Source: Bifidobacteriaceae bacterium (GTDB lineage Bacteria; Actinomycetota; Actinomycetes; Actinomycetales; WQXJ01). From it: DNA of 11,189 nt. The DNA lies in contig JAISBQ010000106.1 in the NCBI GenBank assembly GCA_031266115.1, positions 1-11,189 of the forward strand, given 5' to 3'. Shown one piece after another: positions 1-6,476 of the stretch. Both the position numbers and the translations under genes were made by a program. How positions within the stretch are numbered: position 1 is the first letter of the stretch; the number at the start of each line of letters is the position of its first letter. The notes below the pieces were generated by a model, which saw only the letters and a list, made by a program, of their open reading frames with translations, was not told where the DNA came from and ran no database searches.

Positions 1-2017
1 GCAGGCCCGTGGGGGGTCGGCGGGGGTGGGGTGGGCGTTTGCGTAGGCCCACGATGGGAGGGACGGCGGCCAAGGCGAGGATCGCGGCGGCCGCGCCCGC
101 CCGGACGGCGCGGCCGGCCGGGTCGGCTTCAGCTTGGGGCAGGGACTGGGGTTCAGCGGGCACCACTGTCTGTATGCCATCCGCGCCCCCGCTCTCGTCG
201 CTGCTGCCTTCGGCTCCGGCCACCATCGCCGTGCTGCCGTCCTCGGCGGTGAGCCCCTGGTCAAGCGCACTACCGCCGGCGCCAGCACTGTCGCCGCCCG
301 TAGTTCCGCCGCCATCGCCGCCACCACCCACAGCGCCACCGTCCGCGCCTCCGCCACCGGACTGGCCTCCGCCACCCCTCGCGCCGCCAGTGTCGTTGCC
401 CCCGTTGCCTGTGCTGCCGCCTCGCGCGCTGGACTCGGTCGAGCTCTCGCTTCGCGTCCCGCCACCATCCCCAGTCCCGCTTTGACCTGCTCCCTGGTCT
501 CCGCCCGGCCCCGCTGCGGCGTCCGACGGCGAATCGTTCCTGCTGACGACGGTCGGAGTGTCTGCGGCGCCTCCCGTGCCGGTGGTGCATTCGGCCGCCC
601 CCTGGCGGTCGCATTCAGGGGGATAGGGCGCCTCAGCGGCAAGGCGGTTGCTACCGTCCGGAGAGAACGTCGGATTGTTGCATGCGGTGATGCCCTTGAT
701 GACCGGATTTCCGCCGGGGATCTTCTGAATCTGCGTTTGCCCAGCTTGGACCAGGTTGATCGGGAGAGGCGAATAGCCAAGCGCCTCTGCGGACTGTTGA
801 CCCTCGCACAGGAAGTAGGCGCCAAAATCGGCCAACGTCAGCCCCTTATCCTCGCTGAACCCGGACTCGATGGCCGTCGGCAAGACGATGTAACTGTAGC
901 TCGACAACGGATAGACCCGCGGATCCGGGGACGTGTACACCTGAGACAGGTCTTGGGTCAGATAGTCCGGGGAGGATTCGTTCTCGTTGATCCGGGCGGA
1001 GAGCAGGGCAACAGCGACGTTGCTCGCGGTGGGCTCGGTGTAGTAGCCGGCCGCGTTGAGTACCTTGACCACGGGAAAGTGCGCATTGAGAGCGTAGGAG
1101 TATTCAACAAAGGTGATGGCCCCGACGGCGTGAGATTGGGCCACATACCCGGCCACGCCGTTGGATCCCGAGCGAGACACGAACCCGGACCCCGGCACAA
1201 TCGGATAGTTCGAGGTCACGCCACAGTGGCCGTTGATGGGCGTGCGGCCCACCTTGGGACAGTAGGCGTCCCACACGGCGGGATGCTGCTGGCGCATCCA
1301 GATGGAGACCTGCGCTGTGGCCCCCGAGCCATCGGAACGGACCACGGGGACGATGGCGGTGGCCGGCATCGCGAGTGCGGGATTCTCCGCGACAATCTGG
1401 GCGTCGTCCCATCGAGTGATGACACCGGTGAAGATCTTGGCCAAGCTATCTCCGGACAGACGCAGGTTGGTGACTCTCTTCCCGCCGATTACCAGGTTGT
1501 ACATGAATGCCGTGCCACCGGCGACGATGGGCATGTACACGTACCCGCGTCGAGGTCGAGGATCGCCCTCGTTGCTGTTGGCGATCTGATAGGGGATCTC
1601 CGATACCCCGAAATCGACTGTACCGTTAGCGAAATCGTTGCGACCCTGGGTGGATCCCGATTCCGTATATGACACCTTCCATTGGTAGTTCCCCCACACG
1701 TTGGTGATCCACGCCTGGAGCGCATTGGCGGACCACGTCGATCCGGATCCTACGATGGGTGCATGCACGGACCCTTCGGCCGCCGCCTGCCAGCCGCTCG
1801 TCATCACCGCCGCCACGAGCACGGCCGCGAGGCCGCCGGCGAGACTCGCGCGCCTGCCACGCCCACAGTGTCCGATGCCGGTCCCAGCCCTGATCCTTAC
1901 CGGCGCCTCGGCATCGGTCCGCGCCCCGACTCCGGTCCCGGCTCGAGCCCCTACCCAAGCCCCAGCCCCTACCCGTGCCCCTACCCTCGCTCCAATCCAT
2001 GCCCTCATCCTCGCCAT
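1..2017 (-). CDS. pstS: Membrane-tethered phosphate-binding protein PstS (3' end beyond window)
   Basis: Extracytoplasmic solute-binding protein expected to deliver phosphate to the PstC-PstA channel encoded just upstream. The frame is open from ATG 2017 to the left edge (672 codons, no stop). Residues 1-55 are an odd Gly/Ala/Arg/Val-rich leader, 56-80 a signal-peptide hydrophobic core ending near WQAAA, about 85-450 the PBP-II domain, about 478-635 a Gly/Ser/Thr-rich linker, and about 638-658 a hydrophobic helix followed by RKRPPHPRR. PstS-type motifs are GSGSTW (90-95), YTESGS (117-122), VDFGVSE (134-140) and RSDGSGAT (227-234). Aligned by eye to E. coli PstS, Asp56 becomes Glu140 and Thr141 becomes Ala233, while Arg135, Ser139 and Gly140 are kept. 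There is no lipobox Cys, so the C-terminal helix would replace the usual lipid anchor. Six Cys (253, 265, 404, 446, 469, 477) could form disulfides. AAGGGA lies 7 nt before the start, and the gap from pstA is 29 nt. ATG 2008 is an alternative start. The family call is secure; the exact substrate is not. Confidence 0.88.
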   Translation of the reverse strand, partial: MARMRAWIGARVGARVGAGAWVGARAGTGVGARTDAEAPVRIRAGTGIGHCGRGRRASLAGGLAAVLVAAVMTSGWQAAAEGSVHAPIVGSGSTWSANALQAWITNVWGNYQWKVSYTESGSTQGRNDFANGTVDFGVSEIPYQIANSNEGDPRPRRGYVYMPIVAGGTAFMYNLVIGGKRVTNLRLSGDSLAKIFTGVITRWDDAQIVAENPALAMPATAIVPVVRSDGSGATAQVSIWMRQQHPAVWDAYCPKVGRTPINGHCGVTSNYPIVPGSGFVSRSGSNGVAGYVAQSHAVGAITFVEYSYALNAHFPVVKVLNAAGYYTEPTASNVAVALLSARINENESSPDYLTQDLSQVYTSPDPRVYPLSSYSYIVLPTAIESGFSEDKGLTLADFGAYFLCEGQQSAEALGYSPLPINLVQAGQTQIQKIPGGNPVIKGITACNNPTFSPDGSNRLAAEAPYPPECDRQGAAECTTGTGGAADTPTVVSRNDSPSDAAAGPGGDQGAGQSGTGDGGGTRSESSTESSARGGSTGNGGNDTGGARGGGGQSGGGGADGGAVGGGGDGGGTTGGDSAGAGGSALDQGLTAEDGSTAMVAGAEGSSDESGGADGIQTVVPAEPQSLPQAEADPAGRAVRAGAAAAILALAAVPPIVGLRKRPPHPRRPPTGL
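1927..2010 (-). repeat. Degenerate hexamer tandem repeat in the pstS leader
   Basis: On the plus strand a run of 6-base units of the form NNNCCC (ctaccc, aagccc, cagccc, gtgccc) covers the first part of pstS. On the coding strand this gives alternating GGG and variable codons, producing a Gly/Ala/Arg/Val-rich leader of low complexity. The 6-base unit means slippage would change length without breaking the frame. It lies before the signal-peptide hydrophobic core. Confidence 0.6.
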
Positions 2018-2024
2018 GCCCCAT

Positions 2025-2030
2025 TCCCTT
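2025..2030 (-). promoter_or_regulatory. Ribosome binding site for pstS
   Basis: AAGGGA on the minus strand lies 7 nt before ATG 2017. This favours that start over ATG 2008, which has only GCGAGG directly abutting it. Confidence 0.5.
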
Positions 2031-2046
2031 CCCCGCGCCTCGCTTG

Positions 2047-3393
2047 TCACGGTCGTTGCTCCCTTCTGCTCACCTGCGCCCCGCGATTGAGCGCGGCCGC
2101 CCGCGCCAACCGACGCTTCCTTCTGAAGCGCGCGGCGTCGCGCGCGGACGCGGCCTTGGCACGAGCCCAGGCCCCCGACGACAGCACCCCCCCGCCCGTG
2201 CCCCCCAGGAGCCGGGCGAGTGCGAACAGCACAAAGACCAGCACCATCAGGACAGCGGCCGCACCGAAGCCACGGGCGATCTGGGTCGGCTCTGGCGACT
2301 TGACCAGGGTGAACGTGGCAAACGGCAGGGAAACCATCGGCCCGGAGAACGGGTTGAGGTTGACAAACGTGGTGTAGCCGGCGGTCAGCAGCACCGGACT
2401 TGTCTCCCCGATCCCGCGGGCGGTACCGAGGATGACCGCCGTCATCAACCCGGAACGTGCGGTGGGCAGCACCACGTGCCAGACGGTCCGCCAGTGCGAG
2501 GCGCCGGTGGCCAGCGCCGCCTCCTTCAACGTGGCGGGCACAAGCCGCAAGACCACATCGGCGGACCTCACGATGATCGGCAGAATCATGATGGTGATGG
2601 CCAAAGACGCCGCGAAGGCGGACTTGTCGAAGCCGAAGATCAGCACGTAGGTCGCGTAGATGAACAGGCCGCACACGATGGACGGCAGGGCGGTCATCGC
2701 CTCGACCACGGTGCGCACAATTCGGGCGAACGGGCTCGGGAACTCGGCCAAGAATACGGCGCACAACACGCCCAGCGGGATCGAGATGGCCAGCGCGAAC
2801 GCGATCATGATGAGCGTCCCCAGGGCGGCGTGCGCCATCCCACCCATGGTCAGGGGGTCGAGCGGCCCGGCGAACGACAGGTCCTCAACCCAGAAGTTGG
2901 AATGCCGGAACGCCACCGCCCCGCGCGCCACCGTGAACACGATCACCACGATCAGCGCGGCGAGAAGCACGCCCGCGGCCGAATGGATCACCACCCCAGC
3001 CGTCCGGTCCATGATGGTCACTCGGTCGGCATCGAAGCTGATTAGGACTGTGTAGAACCCGAGAAATAGCACGTAGGCCACCAGAGCGAAGGCCAGCGCC
3101 CCGTTCAGCGGCAGGACCTGGGTGAACAGCACAGCGGTGGTCGCCACGGCGGCGACCATCGCCCCCACCAGCCGTAACACGTCCTCCCGGTGCAGGCGCG
3201 AGACCGTTCGTGGCACGTCGGGCCCGCCAGGCGTCTCGATCAACCCGTCGTCGCCCACCACGTGGGTTCGGGTGAACCGCCCGGGCAGGACCGCCCGACG
3301 ATGCCGCCGCTCACCATCCGCTGGCACCGAGCCGTCGGCGTCTACTGGCGAGAGACCCGTGGTGGGAATGGAATCAACAGTGCGGGGCGTCAT
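2047..3393 (-). CDS. pstA: Phosphate ABC transporter permease PstA, extended form
   Basis: Inner-membrane permease that pairs with PstC to form the phosphate channel. The protein is 448 aa, well above the roughly 280-300 aa of classical PstA. Residues 1-70 are a hydrophilic, Arg-rich N-terminal extension. Helices at about 73-93, 97-120 and 132-156 precede the core, whose helices start near 186. The cytoplasmic EAA loop that docks on PstB is EAALATGAS at 291-299, followed by the conserved GTARGIGETSPVLL (323-336). The last helix is about 374-396, and a strongly basic tail (FRRKRRLARAA, 423-433) ends the protein. ATG 3393 is preferred because AGGAG lies 8 nt upstream and the pstC stop only 13 nt away. 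The in-frame start at 3480 would overlap pstC by about 70 nt. Confidence 0.93.
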   Translation of the reverse strand: MTPRTVDSIPTTGLSPVDADGSVPADGERRHRRAVLPGRFTRTHVVGDDGLIETPGGPDVPRTVSRLHREDVLRLVGAMVAAVATTAVLFTQVLPLNGALAFALVAYVLFLGFYTVLISFDADRVTIMDRTAGVVIHSAAGVLLAALIVVIVFTVARGAVAFRHSNFWVEDLSFAGPLDPLTMGGMAHAALGTLIMIAFALAISIPLGVLCAVFLAEFPSPFARIVRTVVEAMTALPSIVCGLFIYATYVLIFGFDKSAFAASLAITIMILPIIVRSADVVLRLVPATLKEAALATGASHWRTVWHVVLPTARSGLMTAVILGTARGIGETSPVLLTAGYTTFVNLNPFSGPMVSLPFATFTLVKSPEPTQIARGFGAAAVLMVLVFVLFALARLLGGTGGGVLSSGAWARAKAASARDAARFRRKRRLARAAALNRGAQVSRREQRP

Positions 3394-3400
3394 CGTCCGT

Positions 3401-3405
3401 CTCCT
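3401..3405 (-). promoter_or_regulatory. Ribosome binding site for pstA
   Basis: AGGAG on the minus strand sits within the 13-nt gap between the pstC TAG and ATG 3393. It fixes the pstA start and rejects the longer upstream start at 3480. Confidence 0.7.
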
Positions 3406-3406
3406 G

Positions 3407-4414
3407 CTAGCTCGCCGAACCCGAACGGGAACGCTGGATGATGATGCCGGCACCGAAGTTGACCAGCATGGTAATAGCAAACAGGACTAAACCCGCCGCC
3501 ATGAGTGCGGACAATTCGAAGGCACTGGCTTCGCCATATTTGAGGGCGATGAGTGAGGAGATCGAGTTGGTCCCGCTATGCAGAATGTGGGGCTGGATGA
3601 CGAACACGGGGGAGATGACCAGGTAGACGGCAATGGTCTCGCCGAGCGCGCGCCCGAGCCCCAGCATGGTGCCCCCCACAATTCCTCCCACGCCAAATGG
3701 GTAGACCACCGATCGGATCATTCCCCACCTGGAGGCGCCGAGGGCGAGCGCGCCCTCCCGTTCACCCTCGGGGGCCTGGGCGAACACCTCGCGCATGATG
3801 CTTGCCGCGATAGGGGCGACCATCATCGCGACCACCAGACCCGCCAAGAACGCGGACGCCGTGAAGACCGTGGGGGTGGCGAGTGGATCGGTGGGGTCGA
3901 AGTCGGGGACTGCGAATATCGGAATCCACCCGAAGTACGTGCTGATCCATTGGGCCACCGGCAGGATTGAGCCCTCTAACCAGAACATCCCCCACAGGCC
4001 ATACACCACCGAGGGAATAGCTGCCATGAGGTCGACAATCCCGATCAATGCCCGCCGTATCGCCTCGGGGGCGTATTCGGAGATGTAGGTCGCGGTGCCC
4101 AGGGCCAGGGGGAGGGCAACACAGATCGCAATGGCGGCGATGGCGAGGGTGCCGAACAGGACGGCGGCGATGCCGAACCTGCCGGAATTCGGCTCCCAAT
4201 CCTGGGTGGTGAGGAACGAGCCGCCTGCGGTATCGATGGCTTCAGCACCGCGGATCGCCAAGAACAGGCCCACCAGGGTCATGATCGCCAGCACCGTGAC
4301 TCCGCCACCATGGGCGCCGATGCGGAATGCTTGGTCGCCGCGCGAGCGCCCGGGGCTGACCGGACGAGGTGTGTCCGCCGATGCCACTGATGCCAGGCCG
4401 TGGCTTTCGGTCAT
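3407..4414 (-). CDS. pstC: Phosphate ABC transporter permease PstC
   Basis: Inner-membrane permease, 335 aa, partner of PstA in the phosphate channel. Predicted helices lie at about 36-55, 82-105, 124-145, 183-207, 240-272 (interrupted) and 303-325. The PstC-type segment LPLALGTATYISEYAP (101-116) and the stretch IVDLMAAIPSVVYGLWG (126-142) are characteristic. The EAA loop is EGALALGASRW at 220-230, followed by GLGRALGETIAV (252-263). An external loop at about 147-182 carries FAVPDFDPTDPLATPTVFT-type sequence. The ATG overlaps the pstB stop as ATGA, with GGGAGG 5 nt upstream of the start, so the two are translationally coupled. Gene order here is B-C-A-S rather than the classical S-C-A-B. Confidence 0.95.
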   Translation of the reverse strand: MTESHGLASVASADTPRPVSPGRSRGDQAFRIGAHGGGVTVLAIMTLVGLFLAIRGAEAIDTAGGSFLTTQDWEPNSGRFGIAAVLFGTLAIAAIAICVALPLALGTATYISEYAPEAIRRALIGIVDLMAAIPSVVYGLWGMFWLEGSILPVAQWISTYFGWIPIFAVPDFDPTDPLATPTVFTASAFLAGLVVAMMVAPIAASIMREVFAQAPEGEREGALALGASRWGMIRSVVYPFGVGGIVGGTMLGLGRALGETIAVYLVISPVFVIQPHILHSGTNSISSLIALKYGEASAFELSALMAAGLVLFAITMLVNFGAGIIIQRSRSGSAS

Positions 4415-5412
4415 CCGAACCTCCCGTTGACGTAGTCGAAGGTGCGCGAATCCTGCGGCTCGGCAAACATCGCGTCGGTATCCCCATATTCGACGATGAC
4501 GCCCGGCTTACCCTGCGTGGCCAGGAAGAATGCACACTGCTGGGATACGCGCTGGGCCTGCTGCATGTTGTGGGTGACGATGACGATGGTCACCTCACGC
4601 CGCAGCTGCTCCATGGTCGCCTCAATGACACGGGTGGATGTCGGGTCGAGTGCCGAGCAGGGCTCGTCCATGAGGAGGACCCGCGGCGTGACGGCCAGCG
4701 AGCGGGCGATGCACAGGCGCTGTTGTTGACCGCCGGACAGGCCGCCTCCGGGTTCGCGAAGCCTGTCCTTCACTTCTTTCCACAGTCCGGCGCTGACCAG
4801 CGACCGGCGGACGATCTCGTCTTTGGCGTCCCGGCTGGTCTTGGCTCCTGTCAGCTTGAGTCCGGCGATGACGTTGTTGTAGATCGACATCGCGGGGAAA
4901 GGGTTGGGCTTCTGGAACACCATGCCGATGTGGCGCCGCGCGTCCTGGACCTTGCGGGCTGATGAGTAGATGTCTGCGCCGTCCAGCAGCACTTCGCCGG
5001 CCAGCGCCGCCGAGGGCACCAGCTCGTGCATCCGGTTGAGGATGCGCAGGAAGGTCGATTTCCCGCACCCGGATGGACCGATCAGCGCTGTCACGTGGCC
5101 GGGCGGCATGGTCAGCGACACCCGTTCAAGGACCTTGTGTGCGCCGAACCATGCGGAGACGTGGCGCGCCTCGATCTGCGACAGGGCCGGTCGGGTGGGC
5201 AGCGGCCCGGCCGCGGCCGCCGGTGCCGGTGCGTAGGCCGGGTCGGGTCTCCGGGGCTCGCTGGTCACGGCGAGCCACGCGGGCCGCATGGGTTCGGTGG
5301 GGTCGGTGGGGTCGGTGGGCTTGGTTGGCCCCGTGATGGTGACCTCGGTGGACGATGCCGGTTCGGCTTCGAAAGCGATGTCAGCAGCGACGGGGTTGGC
5401 GGTGGGGTTCAT
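4411..5412 (-). CDS. pstB: Phosphate ABC transporter ATP-binding protein PstB
   Basis: Cytoplasmic ATPase that energises phosphate import through PstCA. The protein is 333 aa against about 250-260 for typical PstB. The extra length is an N-terminal region of about 75 residues, rich in Pro/Thr/Ala, with a TDPTDPTEP repeat (33-41). The ATPase core starts near IEARHVSAWFG (80-90). Visible motifs are Walker A GPSGCGKST (112-120), Q-loop with the PstB-typical FQKPNPFP (166-173), signature LSGGQQQRL (225-233), Walker B VLLMDE (245-250), D-loop SALD (253-256) and switch His281 in VTHNM. All catalytic residues are intact. ATG 5412 lies 5 nt after the sortase-like stop. No good Shine-Dalgarno is visible, so coupling is likely. 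A longer in-frame start at 5538 would overlap the upstream gene by about 120 nt and is rejected. Confidence 0.96.
   Translation of the reverse strand: MNPTANPVAADIAFEAEPASSTEVTITGPTKPTDPTDPTEPMRPAWLAVTSEPRRPDPAYAPAPAAAAGPLPTRPALSQIEARHVSAWFGAHKVLERVSLTMPPGHVTALIGPSGCGKSTFLRILNRMHELVPSAALAGEVLLDGADIYSSARKVQDARRHIGMVFQKPNPFPAMSIYNNVIAGLKLTGAKTSRDAKDEIVRRSLVSAGLWKEVKDRLREPGGGLSGGQQQRLCIARSLAVTPRVLLMDEPCSALDPTSTRVIEATMEQLRREVTIVIVTHNMQQAQRVSQQCAFFLATQGKPGVIVEYGDTDAMFAEPQDSRTFDYVNGRFG
4420..4425 (-). promoter_or_regulatory. Ribosome binding site for pstC
   Basis: GGGAGG on the minus strand is inside the end of pstB, 5 nt before the ATGA stop-start overlap. It supports the overlapping pstC start. 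Confidence 0.7.
5291..5326 (-). repeat. 9-bp tandem repeat in the pstB 5' region
   Basis: On the plus strand three near-identical 9-base units (ggttcggtg, gggtcggtg, gggtcggtg) are followed by a decayed fourth. They encode the TDPTDPTEP run of the PstB N-terminal extension. The unit length keeps the frame. Confidence 0.7.
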
Positions 5413-5417
5413 GGCAC

Positions 5418-6476
5418 TCACAGGAGGTTGGGGAGGGCGTTGATGATGGTGTCGGAACAGGCGATGCCGAGGGCCAGGACGACAGGAGCGCCGACAAGCC
5501 AGGCGTGCCAGCGGCCCCAGGTGCGCCACAGCCACCACAGGCCGATTCCGGCAGCGGCGAAGAACACCAGACCGAAGAAGGCGCTGAACAGGGCGGATGT
5601 GTCCTGGCCCATCGCCTGCTCGGTGGTGGGCAGTGCCGGATAGGCCATGACTTTGGCCGCTGCAGGTTGCACCTCGGAGACGAGTTCGGCATCGGCATGC
5701 AGGATGTCGGTGGCGAACAGGGCGGGGCCGTCGGCGGTCATAAGTTCGAGGCGTCCTTGGCCTGCTCGCAGCGGGGCTGGAAGCCGGTCGCCGGCCCGGC
5801 GCAAGGCGACCGCCCGGTAGGTGTGGACTCCCTGGCCGGTGGTGAGGGTGATGGTGTCACCCGGGACCAGGAACGCGAGTTTCCCGAAGGGGCCGCCATA
5901 GGTGGTGTGGCGTCCGAGGAGCACGGCGGTTCCGGCCTGCCCCGGGGTGGCGGAGTCGCGCCGATGGCCAACGCCACCGCGCAAGACCTGGGCGGTGGTG
6001 CCCTCGCGGATCACCTCGGTCAGTCCGATGGCGGGAATCTCCAACAGGGCGATTGGCGTGCCAGGCTCCACCATGTTTCCGGCGTAGTCGAGTTGGCCAA
6101 CGGGCGTCTCGGCTTTGGCGAGGGTCACGCGCAGGGAGTCATAGGCGACCAGTTGCGCTCGCCGATGTTGCAGGCCGGATACCACCGCCGCGTGGCCCAC
6201 AAACGCCAGGAGCAGCATCGACACCGTGAGGATCGCGGCGCCCGCCCACCACCTCCCGTCGCGCCGGACAGGGGGCCGGGGTCCAGCATGCGCGCGCGCT
6301 TGCGCCCGTGCCGCGGCTCGCTGCCGAGCCTTGGCGGACGCGCGTGGATTGGGGGAGCGCGGGGGGCGGCGACGTAGGCGCGCCTTGCCACGCGCCTGGT
6401 CGGGAATCGATCTGCCCGCTTCGCTCGGGACGATCCCGATGCCCCCCGCGCCGCTGGTCGCCGCGTCGATCCTCAC
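5418..6476 (-). CDS. Sortase-fold membrane protein lacking the catalytic triad (pseudo-sortase)
   Basis: 352 aa. Residues 1-75 form a long cytoplasmic region, Arg/Ala-rich from 30 to 72. Helix 1 is about 77-99. The outer domain at about 138-270 resembles class E/F-like sortases: LLEIPAIGLTEVIREGTT (144-161), LRGGVGH (165-171), PGQAGTAVLLGR (178-189), TTYGGPF (191-197), then PGDTITLTTGQGVHTYRA. Helices at about 295-317 and 325-347 close the protein. The usual GHRTTYG is GRHTTYG here, so the His position holds Arg. The usual TTC is MTAD (246-249), so the Cys position holds Ala248, and no Arg follows in the last strand. The only Cys (340) is in the last helix. Codons were checked on the minus strand and read without frame problems, so this is not a broken gene. 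GTG 6476 overlaps the upstream stop as GTGA, with AAGGA 6 nt upstream. GTG 6503 is possible. I infer a structural rather than transpeptidase role. Confidence 0.8.
   Translation of the reverse strand: MRIDAATSGAGGIGIVPSEAGRSIPDQARGKARLRRRPPRSPNPRASAKARQRAAARAQARAHAGPRPPVRRDGRWWAGAAILTVSMLLLAFVGHAAVVSGLQHRRAQLVAYDSLRVTLAKAETPVGQLDYAGNMVEPGTPIALLEIPAIGLTEVIREGTTAQVLRGGVGHRRDSATPGQAGTAVLLGRHTTYGGPFGKLAFLVPGDTITLTTGQGVHTYRAVALRRAGDRLPAPLRAGQGRLELMTADGPALFATDILHADAELVSEVQPAAAKVMAYPALPTTEQAMGQDTSALFSAFFGLVFFAAAGIGLWWLWRTWGRWHAWLVGAPVVLALGIACSDTIINALPNLL

Noticed and set aside
270..614. Minus-strand frame of 114 codons rich in Arg and Trp
   Set aside because: It lies in another frame inside the Gly-rich linker region of pstS. 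The composition is what a shifted GGN repeat gives.
134..1672. Plus-strand open frame of 512 codons
   Set aside because: It is antisense to pstS, whose minus frame gives a complete binding-protein sequence with motifs. The plus translation has no recognisable domain. It only looks dominant because the real gene has no stop inside the window.
1975..3045. Plus-strand open frame of 356 codons
   Set aside because: Antisense to pstA. The translation is a His/Gln/Arg/Gly-rich string typical of a shadow frame in high-GC DNA.
5620..5640. LPTTE string in the sortase-like protein as a sortase recognition motif
   Set aside because: It lies in the outer domain of the sortase-like protein itself, just before a membrane helix, with Glu instead of Gly. 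Probably chance. No LPxTG occurs elsewhere in the window.
5355..6377. Plus-strand open frame of 340 codons
   Set aside because: Antisense to the sortase-like gene and the pstB start. No domain, no ribosome site considered convincing, and Gly/Arg/Glu-rich shadow composition.
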